From: CAWIMX01 sp963792785 | Lineage (GTDB): Bacteria; Acidobacteriota; Vicinamibacteria; Vicinamibacterales; CAVVIG01 | Direction of reading: 5' to 3' | Assembly (NCBI GenBank): GCA_963792785.1 | Contig: CAWBXO010000002.1 | Span: 744,001 to 808,000, forward strand | Length of the DNA stretch: 64,000 bases | Shown: one piece after another, positions 25,173-33,719 of the stretch | How positions within the stretch are numbered: position 1 is the stretch's first letter | How the letters are laid out: each line of letters begins with the position of its first letter | Position numbers and translations under genes: made by a program | The notes under the pieces: model-generated | The model's input: only the letters and a program-made list of their open reading frames with translations | Told to the model about the DNA's origin: nothing | Database searches by the model: none

Positions 25173-25484
25173 ATGGGGCGAAGGCTTTACGTCGGGAACC
25201 TCCCGTACACCACCGGCGAGACCGAGCTGCAGGAGCTCTTCGGCCGCGCGGGCACCGTCGAGTCGGTTCGCGTGATGCGTGACGCCGCCACCGGCCGCGC
25301 CCGTGGCTTTGCCTTCGTGGAGATGTCGACCGACGAGGAGGCCGAGAAAGCCGCGGCGGAATTCAATCAGTTTGAAATGGGCGGCCGCGCCCTGACGGTC
25401 AACGAAGCGCGCCCGAAACCGGAAGGTGGTTTCGGGGGTGGTGGTGGCGACCGCGGCGGCGGACGCCGGGAGCCCCGCTGGTAG
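25173..25484 (+). CDS. RRM-type RNA-binding protein
   Basis: 103 residues: one RNA recognition motif with RNP2 LYVGNL (about 5-10) and RNP1 RGFAFVEM (about 43-50), then a Gly/Arg-rich tail (GGFGGGGGDRGGGRREPRW). Bacterial RRM proteins of this type bind single-stranded RNA and are often cold-induced. Preceded by an exceptionally good SD (GGAGGAGG, 6-7 nt before ATG) that may be masked by its leader. A small basic-tailed protein follows 24 bp later. Confidence 0.9.
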   Translation: MGRRLYVGNLPYTTGETELQELFGRAGTVESVRVMRDAATGRARGFAFVEMSTDEEAEKAAAEFNQFEMGGRALTVNEARPKPEGGFGGGGGDRGGGRREPRW

Positions 25485-25508
25485 CGGTGCTGGAGGGTGG
25501 GAGCGACG

Positions 25509-25724
25509 ATGAAAGCCTGGGCTAAGGGCGACCGCGTGTCGCAGACGACCTACGGGGCGGGTACGCTGGTCGAAGTGAACGAGCACCACACCGTCATTGA
25601 TTTCGACGAGCACGGCCGGCGCGTCTTCTCGACGCGGCTCGTCGTCCTCCAGTCGACGAACGAACCCGCGCCCGCCAAGTCTCCGAGAAAGCGCGCCGTC
25701 CGCAAGAAGAAGGCCGACGCCTGA
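25509..25724 (+). CDS. Small Tudor/DUF3553-like protein with basic tail
   Basis: 71 residues from ATG 25509; a GTG at 25497 in the same frame lies in the SD region. GDRVSQTTYGAGTLVEV and HHTVIDFDEHGRRVFSTRLV resemble the small beta-barrel seen at the C-terminus of UvrD helicases (DUF3553). The Lys/Arg-rich end (KSPRKRAVRKKKADA) suggests nucleic-acid contact. It follows the RRM gene in the same direction. Function inferred only at the level of nucleic-acid binding. Confidence 0.6.
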   Translation: MKAWAKGDRVSQTTYGAGTLVEVNEHHTVIDFDEHGRRVFSTRLVVLQSTNEPAPAKSPRKRAVRKKKADA

Positions 25725-25732
25725 CGCACGCG

Positions 25733-26152
25733 TCAGGCGTGCTGCCACGCAATCGCGAACTGCCCTAAATCCTCGGCCAGCGTACGGATCAGCGCGTCGA
25801 GCGGCTCCGCGCTCGCCGGCTCCGAATCCGTGTCCTCCCAGCCGTTGAACGACAGGTCGTCGCGCTCCCGGTTCTGGCGGATGTGCACGCCCAGGCTCGG
25901 GAACAGATCGGCCAACCCGTCGATCGCCACAATCGGATCCTCGCTCGCCTGGGGCGCCGGCCGCGCGGCCTCCGGCTCGGGTGCCGGCACCAGGTGGAGC
26001 CGCATCCCGGGATGAACGCGCGCCTCTGAGCGGCGCACGTGGTCGGTCGCCCAGCGCAGCACGCGCACGCGTGATTGGTTGTCGGGCAGCTGCGCGAGCG
26101 CGTTGCCCACGGCCTGCATTGCCGCTAATTCAGTCGATACGTCGGTTCCCAT
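25733..26152 (-). CDS. Hypothetical protein
   Basis: 139 residues from ATG 26152. The N-terminal helix (ELAAMQAVGNALAQLPDNQSRVRVLRW) resembles small acidobacterial-type proteins with one short conserved helical domain, the middle is Pro/Ala-rich linker (VPAPEPEAARPAPQA), and the C-terminus is acidic. No known catalytic motif, signal or membrane segment. Codon usage matches its neighbours. It lies 13 bp downstream of a zinc-ribbon gene on the same strand, so the two may be cotranscribed. Confidence 0.6.
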   Translation of the reverse strand: MGTDVSTELAAMQAVGNALAQLPDNQSRVRVLRWATDHVRRSEARVHPGMRLHLVPAPEPEAARPAPQASEDPIVAIDGLADLFPSLGVHIRQNRERDDLSFNGWEDTDSEPASAEPLDALIRTLAEDLGQFAIAWQHA

Positions 26153-26164
26153 GACTCGGTCCCT

Positions 26165-26383
26165 TCAAGCATCTTTGCGTTCGGTCAGGGCGCGGGCTCC
26201 GACCGGTAGTCCCTCCGTGTCACCGACGGAAATCACCGAACGTTCCCCGCACGTGTTGCACCGGAGGTGAATCTCGTGGCCATCATCCGAGACACCCACG
26301 ACTTGCGTGCGGTGGCTCCCGCACTTGGGGCACACCGGCGGAAGAGTTTGGGCAGCTGACAAAGGAGGATTGTAATGAACCAT
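26165..26383 (-). CDS. Small zinc-ribbon protein
   Basis: 72 residues from ATG 26383 (MVHYNPPLSAAQTLPPVCPK); the frame is open up to 26416. CPKCG near residue 18 and CNTCG near 43 form a zinc ribbon; a hydrophilic tail follows. No SD is evident, and the start lies in an AT-rich stretch. Upstream of the 139-residue unknown on the same strand. Function unknown. Confidence 0.6.
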   Translation of the reverse strand: MVHYNPPLSAAQTLPPVCPKCGSHRTQVVGVSDDGHEIHLRCNTCGERSVISVGDTEGLPVGARALTERKDA

Positions 26384-26612
26384 TATGTCCCATAGAGTCA
26401 TCAAGAAGAACGCCAACTACCATAGAATTAACGATCATCAATGTTTTCAATTAGTTACATGGATCTGGCAATTGGCCAAGGCTCCAGACGCCTGTTCCAG
26501 GACGAGACACATGCTTTCAGTAGTGACGATCCAAATTGATCCGGTTCGGCGAGCCGTGAGAAGCTGACGCGGCCGGGAGCGCGCCCGCCACCGGCTCACC
26601 GGGAGGATGACC
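26384..26612. other. AT-rich spacer with a perfect SD and a six-codon ORF
   Basis: Clearly lower in GC than the surroundings from about 26370 to 26560. On the plus strand AAAGGAGGA (26361-26369) is followed at good spacing by ATG 26375 and a six-codon frame MNHYVP-stop. A 60-codon frame at 26385-26567 (MSHRVIKKNANYHRINDHQC...) overlaps it but has no family resemblance I recognise. It may be the 5' region of the acylase gene or a remnant of a foreign insertion. Confidence 0.35.
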
Positions 26613-28940
26613 ATGGCTGCCGTGCGCGCACAGATTTCGGGTCCGCTCGTGATTCTGCTGGCCTCGCTCGCCGCCGCGTGCGGCGCGCCCCCATCGTCAG
26701 CGCCGGCCACGCTCGACGATCTGGCGCGGCAATCGCTCGCCACGATCGACGGCGAGCTCACGGTGAGCGGGCTGAAGCAGCCCGTCGAGGTCATCCGAGA
26801 CGAGGCGGGCATCCCGCACATCTACGCGCAGGACGACGACGACCTCTTCTTCGCGCAGGGCTATGTGATGGCCCAGGATCGCCTCTGGCAGATGGAGATG
26901 TGGCGGCGCTGGCACGAGGGCCGGCTCGCCGAGATCTTCGGGCCCAAGGCGTTTCCCTACGACGCGCGCACGCGCCTCCTGATGTTCCGCGGGCCGTGGG
27001 ACGCCGCGGAGTGGACCAGCTACCATCCCGACGCCGAGCGCCTCTTCACCGACTACGCGAACGGCATCAACGCGTTCATCGCGAGCCACGCCGACAACCT
27101 GCCGGTCGAGTTCACGCTGACCGGCGTGCGCCCCGATCCGTGGACGGCGAAGACCGTCGTGCTCCGCTGGGCGCAGCTCGCGCTCTCGAGCGCGCGCGGA
27201 CACGCGACGAGCGAGATGCAGCTCGCGCTGAACGTCGCGAAGTACGGCGTCGCGGAAGCCAACCGCCGCAGCACGCCCGATCCCTGGGACGACCTGACAG
27301 TGCCCGAGGGTCTCGACGTGAGCATCATCCCGCCGGACATCATCCGCGTGATGCGCGAGGGCGACGGCGATCCGTTCGAGCCCGGCGCGCTGCCGCCGCT
27401 CGAGGTGCTGCCCGAGTACCAGGGCCTGATGCCCGCGGTGCAGGTGGCGCACGTCCTGCCGGAGTTCCAGGATGCGGAAGGCAGCAACAACTGGGTCGTC
27501 AGCGGCCGCCTCTCGTCGACGGGCGTGCCGATGCTCGCCAACGACCCGCATCGCCGGATCGAGATGCCGGCGCTGCGCTACTTCGTCCACCTCGTGGCGC
27601 CGGGCTGGGACGTGATCGGCGGCGGCGAGCCCCCGTTCATCGGCGTCGAGGAGGGGAACAACGCGACGATGGCGTGGGGGCTCACGTTCGCGGGCACCGA
27701 CATGGTGGACACGTTCGTGGAGGAGACCAACCCGGCCGACTCGACCCAGACGCTCTACAACGGCCAGTGGGAGCCGATGCGCGTGATCACCGAGGCGATC
27801 ACGGTGAAGGGCGAGGCGCCCCGGACGGTGGAGCTGAAGTTCACGCGACATGGGCCCGTCTTCTACGAGGACCCCGAGCATCACCGCGCGTATGCCGTGA
27901 AGTCGGTGAACCAGGAGCCGGGCACGGCGCCCTACATGGGCAGCTTCAAGCTGGCGCAGGCGTCGAGCTGCTCGGACTTTTTCGCGCGCGCCCTGTCCTG
28001 GAAGGTGCCGACGCACAACCTGATCTGCGGGAGCCGGGACGGCAACATCGCGATGATGGTGACCGGCCTCACGCCGGATCGCGACGGCTGGAACGGGCGG
28101 CTGCCGGTGCCCGGCACCGGGAAGTACGAGTGGAAGGGATTCCGGAGCGATCTCCCGCGCGAGTACAACCCCGCGCGCGGGTACATCGCCACGGCGAACA
28201 ACAACACCACGCAGCCCGAGGGCTACACGGGACGGCCGGTGTTCTACCACTCCTCGGAAGGCGTGGACATCTCACGCATCACGCGCATCAACCAATTGCT
28301 GTCGACGGGCGGCCCGTTCGCGATCGCGGATTTCGAGCGCTTCCAGCACGACACCTACTCGCTGCGCGCCGAGAAGGATCACCATTTCTTCCACGGGTGG
28401 ACGTCGAAGGATCCGGCGGTCGAGAAGGCACGCGCGATGGTCGACGCGTGGGATCTGAGGCTCACGGCCGACTCAGTGCCTGGAGCCCTGTACGTACGCT
28501 GGACGAACACCGAGGGCGCGCGAAGCCTCGCCGAAGCCGCGCAGGGGCAAGGACACGCGCAGGCGGAGGCGGGGCTGCGGCAGGCGATCGATCGCCTGAC
28601 GAAGGACTATGGCCCCAACTGGGACGAATGGCGCTACGGGCGGATCAACGCCAGCGAGCTGCCGCACATGTTCGTGCCGGCGTTCGACCTGCCGACGATC
28701 GAGCGGCCGGGCGGCTTCAACGACGTGATGGCGACCGGGGCGAACTTCCGCCGCATCATCGACCTGGCGAATCCCGACAACTCGGTGGGGTCGAACGCGC
28801 CGGGCGAGTCGGCGCAGCCGGCGAGTCCGTACTACGGCAACACGCGCGAGAATCTCGCCGAGAACAAGTACTTTCCGCTGGTGCTGACGCGGCCTGCGGT
28901 GGACGGGATCGCCGCCCACCGCCTGACGCTGCGGCCGTGA
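26613..28940 (+). CDS. Penicillin acylase family lipoprotein (S45)
   Basis: About 775 residues; Ntn-hydrolase made as one precursor. The signal peptide with lipobox LAAAC (about 19-24) predicts a lipoprotein. Autocatalytic processing site and nucleophile: the Ser in EGSNNWVVSG (about 290), preceded by the A-chain and a linker. NNATMAWGLTF and the C-terminal GGFNDVMATGAN fit acyl-homoserine-lactone and penicillin acylases. ATG 26613 is preferred because GGGAGG is 6-7 nt upstream, while the ATG at 26607 touches it. The natural substrate (lactone, peptide or lipid amide) cannot be told from sequence. Confidence 0.92.
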   Translation: MAAVRAQISGPLVILLASLAAACGAPPSSAPATLDDLARQSLATIDGELTVSGLKQPVEVIRDEAGIPHIYAQDDDDLFFAQGYVMAQDRLWQMEMWRRWHEGRLAEIFGPKAFPYDARTRLLMFRGPWDAAEWTSYHPDAERLFTDYANGINAFIASHADNLPVEFTLTGVRPDPWTAKTVVLRWAQLALSSARGHATSEMQLALNVAKYGVAEANRRSTPDPWDDLTVPEGLDVSIIPPDIIRVMREGDGDPFEPGALPPLEVLPEYQGLMPAVQVAHVLPEFQDAEGSNNWVVSGRLSSTGVPMLANDPHRRIEMPALRYFVHLVAPGWDVIGGGEPPFIGVEEGNNATMAWGLTFAGTDMVDTFVEETNPADSTQTLYNGQWEPMRVITEAITVKGEAPRTVELKFTRHGPVFYEDPEHHRAYAVKSVNQEPGTAPYMGSFKLAQASSCSDFFARALSWKVPTHNLICGSRDGNIAMMVTGLTPDRDGWNGRLPVPGTGKYEWKGFRSDLPREYNPARGYIATANNNTTQPEGYTGRPVFYHSSEGVDISRITRINQLLSTGGPFAIADFERFQHDTYSLRAEKDHHFFHGWTSKDPAVEKARAMVDAWDLRLTADSVPGALYVRWTNTEGARSLAEAAQGQGHAQAEAGLRQAIDRLTKDYGPNWDEWRYGRINASELPHMFVPAFDLPTIERPGGFNDVMATGANFRRIIDLANPDNSVGSNAPGESAQPASPYYGNTRENLAENKYFPLVLTRPAVDGIAAHRLTLRP

Positions 28941-28944
28941 GACG

Positions 28945-28974
28945 GCGGGCGGGCCCGAAGGCCCGCCCTACAAC
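28945..28974 (-). repeat. Stop-codon-containing palindrome family, copy 2
   Basis: GGGCGGGCC-TTCG-GGCCCGCCC stem (28947-28968) preceded on the minus strand by TTGTAG. It lies 9-12 nt after the VOC gene stop in sense orientation. The loop is a C(UUCG)G tetraloop. Confidence 0.75.
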
Positions 28975-28980
28975 GCTCTC

Positions 28981-29805
28981 CTATTTTCCGGGCGGCAGCC
29001 CGGGGCGCTCGACCAGCTCGATGCGCGCGCCGTCGGGGCCGGCCACGTAGAAGAAGTTGATCGTCGGTCCGTTCGGCAGGTTGAGCGGGCGCGGCTGGCT
29101 CGTCAGCTCCACGTTCTTGCTCTCGAGCATCGCCTTGGTCTGGTCGATCGGCCCGGTCGAGCGCCAGCCGATGTGATCGACCACGCGGCCCTGGCTCGGC
29201 ACCGAGTCCCCTTTCGCGACGATGATGTACACGCGGCTGTACGCGGGCACGGCCGCCGTGCGGACCGCGTCCACCTGGCCCTTGATCTTGGTGCGCTCGC
29301 CGCCGAACTTGTCGAGAATCCACGCATAGACGGCGTCCGGATCCGGCGCGCGCAGCTGGATATTGTGGAGGCCCAGCTGGTCGGGATCCTGGACGATCTG
29401 GATCCGCGTGCCCCACGGATCTTCGATGAGGGCGGTCTTGTAGAGGCCGGGGACGTCCTTCACCGGCTCGATCACCTTGGCGTTCACCGCCGCGAGCTCG
29501 CGCATCTTGGCCTCGATGTCGGGCACCGAAAAGCCAAGGTGCTCGATGACGCTGCCTTCGCTGCCGCCCTGCGAACGCGGCGAGAGGAACATCAGCCGCG
29601 TCGAGCCGTACATGATCCGGTTCGGCGCTTCGTCGATGCGCGTGCCGCCAAAGTGGGTCTCGTACCACTGGCTGCCTTCAGCGGCGGGCTCGTTCAGGTG
29701 AATGTGGCCGAATGGAAGAGTTGCCTTCGCCTGCGCGCCGGCCAGACCGGCGGCGCCGAGCACGAGGGCGGCTGCGGAGCAGAGGGATCGCACGAACAGA
29801 CGCAT
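28981..29805 (-). CDS. Secreted two-domain VOC (glyoxalase-like) protein
   Basis: 274 residues with a signal peptide (MRLFVRSLCSAAALVLGAAG, cleavage after AGAQA). Two VOC modules: GHIHLNEPAAEGSQWYETHF with VIEHLGFSVPDIEAKMREL, and GLHNIQLRAPDPDAVYAWIL with VVDHIGWRSTGPIDQTKAML. His/Glu metal ligands are likely (HIHLNE, IEDPWGTRIQIV). Export suggests a periplasmic binding or dioxygenase-like role, not classical glyoxalase I. ATG 29805 has GAGGAGG upstream at good spacing. Confidence 0.85.
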   Translation of the reverse strand: MRLFVRSLCSAAALVLGAAGLAGAQAKATLPFGHIHLNEPAAEGSQWYETHFGGTRIDEAPNRIMYGSTRLMFLSPRSQGGSEGSVIEHLGFSVPDIEAKMRELAAVNAKVIEPVKDVPGLYKTALIEDPWGTRIQIVQDPDQLGLHNIQLRAPDPDAVYAWILDKFGGERTKIKGQVDAVRTAAVPAYSRVYIIVAKGDSVPSQGRVVDHIGWRSTGPIDQTKAMLESKNVELTSQPRPLNLPNGPTINFFYVAGPDGARIELVERPGLPPGK

Positions 29806-29898
29806 GGAACAGGCCTCCTCGGGAAGATCGCGTGAAACCGTACCCGATACCGTAGCAAATTCGGGCCGCCGTGGGGGAATTTCGCCGCAAGGTCCGGC

Positions 29899-29927
29899 TT
29901 GACGCGTGTGCGGCGCGCGCCTACCCT
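29899..29927 (+). promoter_or_regulatory. Sigma70-like promoter
   Basis: TTGACG (29899-29904), 17-bp spacer, TACCCT (29922-29927). The -10 ends 1-2 nt before the first ATG of the SpoIIE remnant, so the element may be a leftover or drive a leaderless message from ATG 29941. Confidence 0.4.
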
Positions 29928-29928
29928 C

Positions 29929-30198
29929 ATGCCTCTTGATATGGAACCGACGATCGAACTGATTCACGCCCAAGCGACGGGCGACACGCTCGTGCTCTAC
30001 ACCGATGGCGTGACCGAGGCGGCCAACCCGGCGGGTGAGGAGTTCGGGATCGCGCGGCTGCAGGAGGCGGCGGCGCGCCGCCGGTGCGAGCCGCCGGCGG
30101 CGCTCGTGGACGCGTGCTTGATGGACGTCGACGTCCACCGAGGCACGGCGCCCGTGCAGGACGACATCACCCTGATGGCCGTTCGCAGGCATGGCTGA
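29929..30198 (+). pseudogene. C-terminal remnant of a SpoIIE/RsbU-type PP2C phosphatase
   Basis: 89 codons. GDTLVLYTDGVTEAANPAGEEFG and DDITLMAVRR are the last two motifs of SpoIIE-family Ser/Thr phosphatases (the Asp of YTDGVTEA and of DDITL bind metal). The N-terminal 150 or more residues with the first Asp motif are missing, so it cannot form the active site. The N-terminal residues before HAQATGDTL are unrelated. Probably a truncation, next to a PadR gene in a patch with other signs of gene loss. Confidence 0.65.
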
Positions 30199-30207
30199 AG
30201 ATGGCTA

Positions 30208-30236
30208 TTGATTACAGGTCTTACATTGTGTAAGAT
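30208..30236 (+). promoter_or_regulatory. PadR promoter with palindromic operator
   Basis: -35 TTGATT (30208-30213), 17-bp spacer, -10 TAAGAT (30231-30236). The perfect palindrome TCTTAC-ATTGT-GTAAGA (30219-30235) fills the spacer and reaches into the -10, an ideal place for autorepression by the PadR protein encoded 7 bp downstream. Confidence 0.7.
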
Positions 30237-30242
30237 TCCCTC

Positions 30243-30548
30243 ATGAGTCCGACCGAGCCCACCACGCTCCCCGGCAAGGAGCGGCTGATTCTGGAGCTGC
30301 TGTCCGGCGGGCCGAAATACGGTCTCCAGCTCGTCGAGGCGTCGGACGGCGCGCTGAAGCGCGGCACGGTGTACGTGACGCTCGGCCGCATGGAAGCCAA
30401 GGGGCTCGTCGAGTCGGAGCAGGACGCCATGGCGCCCGGCGCGATCGGGCTGCCGAGGCGCGTCTATCGTCCCACCGCCCTCGGCGAGCGCATGCTGCGC
30501 GCCTGGACGGTGTTCGCGCGGGAACTGGCGTGGGAGGTGCAGCCATGA
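30243..30548 (+). CDS. PadR family transcriptional regulator
   Basis: 101 residues, a minimal PadR: winged helix (LILELLSGGPKYGLQLVEAS, then GTVYVTLGRMEAKGLVESEQ with the GTVY recognition helix) and a C-terminal dimerisation helix (RPTALGERMLRAWTVFARELAW). It represses its own promoter in most studied cases; a perfect palindrome lies in the promoter here. Coupled by ATGA to a membrane protein gene, its likely regulated partner. The effector is unknown. Confidence 0.9.
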   Translation: MSPTEPTTLPGKERLILELLSGGPKYGLQLVEASDGALKRGTVYVTLGRMEAKGLVESEQDAMAPGAIGLPRRVYRPTALGERMLRAWTVFARELAWEVQP

Positions 30549-30925
30549 GGCCAACCGGCACGATGCTCCTCAGGATCGCGCGCGTCCTGTTCAACGATCA
30601 CGTGCTCCAGACGGCGGTGCTGCCGACGATCGCCGACTTGCAGCGCGAGGTCGAGGAGGCCGGCGCGGATCGAGCGACGCGGCTGCGGGCGCTGTGGCGC
30701 GGCTACGTGGCGTTCTGGACGCTGGCGCTCGTGGCGCCCCTGGCGGCCATGATGCTCGCGGCGCCGCCGGCGCCGGAGGCCGGCCGCGGCGCGTTCGATG
30801 GGTGGTACGCCCGGCATCCCTCGTTCGTGCCCGAGCGCGGCGAGGCGCCCACGGGCCGCGGGCCGCAGATCAACTTCTCCTCGACGGGCGTCGCCGGCAA
30901 CGTCGGCGGCCTCATCAGAATCTGA
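30545..30925 (+). CDS. Membrane protein coupled to PadR
   Basis: 126 residues from ATG 30545, overlapping the PadR stop by 4 bp. The N-terminal helical part (ILLR-like segment LRIARVLFNDHVLQTAVLPT, then a charged helix) is followed by one transmembrane helix (YVAFWTLALVAPLAAMMLAA, about 62-81) and a Gly/Pro-rich hydrophilic end. PadR-membrane-protein pairs are common in this kind of genome, but I do not recognise the family. Operon position suggests that PadR controls it. Confidence 0.65.
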   Translation: MRPTGTMLLRIARVLFNDHVLQTAVLPTIADLQREVEEAGADRATRLRALWRGYVAFWTLALVAPLAAMMLAAPPAPEAGRGAFDGWYARHPSFVPERGEAPTGRGPQINFSSTGVAGNVGGLIRI

Positions 30926-31018
30926 TCGAGCTGCGCTGAGCCCGTCGCGCCGCCCCGGCGTGCCCCGGTCCTGATATCCTCAATGGAGGCGAACACCAAC
31001 TCAGGATCGGAGAGAGCC

Positions 31019-33190
31019 ATGGAGACGGAAGGCAAGTGCCCGGTGACGGGCGGCGCGCATGCACATACGGGGGCCGGCGCCCCGTCGAACGCGGACTGGT
31101 GGCCCAATCAGCTGAACCTGAAGGCGCTGCACCAGCCCTCGCCCCTGTCCGATCCCATGGGCGCGGCGTTCACATACGCCAAAGAGTTCAAGACGCTCGA
31201 TCTCGCTGCCCTCAAGAAGGACGTCGTCAAGCTGATGACGACGTCGCAGGACTGGTGGCCGGCCGACTACGGCCACTACGGACCGCTCTTCATCCGGATG
31301 GCCTGGCACAGCGCGGGCACGTACCGCATCAGCGACGGCCGTGGCGGCGCCGGGGCCGGCATGCAGCGCTTCGCGCCCCTCAACAGCTGGCCCGACAACG
31401 CGAACCTCGATAAGGCGCGCCGTCTGCTCTGGCCGATCAAGCAGAAGTACGGCAGGAAGATCTCGTGGGCCGACCTCATGATCTTCGCCGGCAACTGCGC
31501 GCTGGAGTCGATGGGCTTCAAGACCTTCGGCTTCGGCGGCGGACGCGCGGATGTCTGGGAGCCCCAGGAGATGTACTGGGGAGCCGAGCGCACGTGGCTC
31601 GACGACAAGCGCTACAGCGGCGAGCGCAACCTCGAGAACCCGCTCGCGGCCGTGCAGATGGGCCTCATCTACGTGAATCCCGAAGGGCCGAACGGCAAGC
31701 CGGATCCGATCGCTGCGGCCAGGGACATTCGAGAGACGTTCCGCCGCATGGCGATGAACGATGAGGAAACCGTGGCGCTCATCGCCGGGGGCCACACGTT
31801 CGGCAAGACGCACGGCGCGGGCCCCGCGACCCACGTCGGCGTCGAGCCCGAAGGTGGCACGATGGAGGCGCAGGGCCTGGGCTGGAAGAGCAGCTACGGC
31901 TCGGGCGCGGGCGCTGACGCGATTACCAGCGGCCTCGAGGTCACCTGGTCCACGACGCCGACGAAGTGGAGCAACGACTTCTTCGAGAACCTGTTCAAGT
32001 ACGAATGGGAGTTGACCAAGAGCCCGGCCGGCGCGAACCAGTGGCGGCCGAAGGGAGGCGCCGGCGCGGGAACCGTCCCGAGCGCCTACGATCCGAAGAA
32101 GAAGATCGGCCCGACGATGCTCACGACGGACCTCTCGCTGCGCTTCGACCCCGCCTACGAGAAGATCTCGCGTCGCTTCCACCAGCACCCGGATGAATTC
32201 GCCACGGCCTTCGCCAAGGCGTGGTTCAAGCTGACGCACCGCGACATGGGGCCGGCCTCGCGCTACCTGGGCACGCTCGTGCCCGCGGAGCCGCAGATCT
32301 GGCAGGACCCCGTCCCGAAGGCGACCAAGAAGCTCAGCCCGGCGGACATCGCGGCCCTGAAGAAGAAGATCCTCGCGTCGAAACTGTCCATTGCGCAGTT
32401 GGTCAACACGGCCTGGGCGTCGGCGGCCACGTTCCGCGGCACCGACAAGCGCGGCGGGGCCAATGGCGCGCGCATCCGCCTCGCGCCGCAGAAGGATTGG
32501 GCGGTCAACAATCCGGCCGAGCTGGCGAAGGTGCTGCAGGCGCTGGAGAAAATCCGGAAGGAGTTCAAGAAGCCGGTGTCGCTGGCCGATCTGATCGTGC
32601 TGGGCGGCTGCACCGCCGTCGAGCAGGCCGCGAAGAAGGCGGGGCACAACGTGAAGGTCCCCTTTGCGCCGGGACGCACGGACGCGTCGCAGGAGCAGAC
32701 CGACGTGGAGGCGTTCGCCGTGCTCGAGCCGACCGCGGACGGATTCCGCAACTACTCCGCGCACGGCCCCGCGTGCCCGGCCGAGCAGCTGCTGATCGAG
32801 CGGGCGGCCCTGCTCACGTTGACCGCGCCGGAGATGACGGCGCTTGTGGGCGGCCTGCGCGTCCTGGACGCGAACTATCGCCAGTCGCCGCTCGGCGTCT
32901 TCACCAAGCGGCCCGGGACGCTGACCAACGACTTCTTCGTGAACCTGCTCGACATGGGCACCACGTGGAAGCCGACGTCGGACGCCGCGGACACCTTCGA
33001 GGGGCGCGATCGCAAGACGGACAAGGTCAAGTGGATCGGGACACGCGTGGACCTCGTCTTCGGGTCGAACTCGCAGCTCCGCGCGCTCGCGGAGGTCTAC
33101 GCGAGCGCGGACGCGCCGCGCAAGTTCGTGGATGATTTCGTGGCCGCGTGGAACAAGGTCATGAATCTCGATCGATTCGACCTGGCCTGA
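31019..33190 (+). CDS. katG: Catalase-peroxidase
   Basis: 723 residues; bifunctional haem enzyme that removes hydrogen peroxide. Distal haem pocket RMAWHSAGTYR (Arg, Trp, His, about 92-102), proximal His in GGHTFGKTHG (about 256), and the Met-Tyr-Trp adduct is complete: Trp of MAWHS, Tyr of GLIYVNPEGP and Met of RRMAMNDEE. The second, haem-less domain duplicates the first (about 420-723). ATG 31019 has GGAGAG 6-9 nt upstream; an ATG at 30983 has no SD. No oxyR or furA is adjacent. Confidence 0.97.
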   Translation: METEGKCPVTGGAHAHTGAGAPSNADWWPNQLNLKALHQPSPLSDPMGAAFTYAKEFKTLDLAALKKDVVKLMTTSQDWWPADYGHYGPLFIRMAWHSAGTYRISDGRGGAGAGMQRFAPLNSWPDNANLDKARRLLWPIKQKYGRKISWADLMIFAGNCALESMGFKTFGFGGGRADVWEPQEMYWGAERTWLDDKRYSGERNLENPLAAVQMGLIYVNPEGPNGKPDPIAAARDIRETFRRMAMNDEETVALIAGGHTFGKTHGAGPATHVGVEPEGGTMEAQGLGWKSSYGSGAGADAITSGLEVTWSTTPTKWSNDFFENLFKYEWELTKSPAGANQWRPKGGAGAGTVPSAYDPKKKIGPTMLTTDLSLRFDPAYEKISRRFHQHPDEFATAFAKAWFKLTHRDMGPASRYLGTLVPAEPQIWQDPVPKATKKLSPADIAALKKKILASKLSIAQLVNTAWASAATFRGTDKRGGANGARIRLAPQKDWAVNNPAELAKVLQALEKIRKEFKKPVSLADLIVLGGCTAVEQAAKKAGHNVKVPFAPGRTDASQEQTDVEAFAVLEPTADGFRNYSAHGPACPAEQLLIERAALLTLTAPEMTALVGGLRVLDANYRQSPLGVFTKRPGTLTNDFFVNLLDMGTTWKPTSDAADTFEGRDRKTDKVKWIGTRVDLVFGSNSQLRALAEVYASADAPRKFVDDFVAAWNKVMNLDRFDLA

Positions 33191-33359
33191 TCGCGAGGCC
33201 TTTTACACGCCGCAGGACCGGATCTCTCGACGTGAAGCGAACGTTCGGGTCGCGCCTTCGAGTTCGCGAAGCCTCGCGCGACACGAGCGTGGCGGTGATG
33301 AGCTTTTACATCCGGCAGGACCCGCTGTTCAAGAGCTTCTTCGCCCGGGTTGCCCGGTC

Positions 33360-33719
33360 ATGACCGGTCGCCAGCGATCTACCCTCGCGCTTCGCGCCGC
33401 CATGGAACTGGGCGTCGTCTTCGCCCTGGCGACATGGGGCGTCCACCTCGGCGGCAGCGCGGGCGCCAAGGCGGCGTTTGGCATCCTCGCGCCCGCGATC
33501 GGATTCGGCTTTTGGGGCAGTGTCGACTTTCGACGCGCAGGACGGCTCGCCGAGCCGCTGCGCCTGACGCAGGAGCTGGTCGTGTCCGGGCTTGCGGCCG
33601 CGGCGTGGTACGCGGCGGGCCACGCCATCCTCGGCCTAGCGCTGGCGGCTCTCTCGGTCGTTTATCACGCACTGGTGTACGCCAGTGGCGAACGGCTGCT
33701 CAAACAGCGTTTCTCTTAG
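33360..33719 (+). CDS. yrdB: DUF2568 (YrdB-like) membrane protein
   Basis: 119 residues with about four transmembrane helices (LRAAMELGVVFALATWGVHL; FGILAPAIGFGFWGS; ELVVSGLAAAAWYAAGHAIL; LALAALSVVYHALVYAS). Length and pattern fit the DUF2568/YrdB family of small inner-membrane proteins of unknown function. Its last 84 bp overlap the convergent DUF4386 gene. A 21-codon frame with an ATGA overlap lies just upstream, but I do not support it as a gene. Confidence 0.65.
   Translation: MTGRQRSTLALRAAMELGVVFALATWGVHLGGSAGAKAAFGILAPAIGFGFWGSVDFRRAGRLAEPLRLTQELVVSGLAAAAWYAAGHAILGLALAALSVVYHALVYASGERLLKQRFS

Noticed and set aside
26385..26567. 60-codon plus-strand frame in the AT-rich island
   Set aside because: SD is too far away and the protein resembles nothing I know.
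33231..33363. Small gene upstream of yrdB (MSFYIRQDPLFKSFFARVARS, 21 codons with ATGA overlap)
   Set aside because: Coupling overlap is attractive, but length and lack of an SD do not support a gene.
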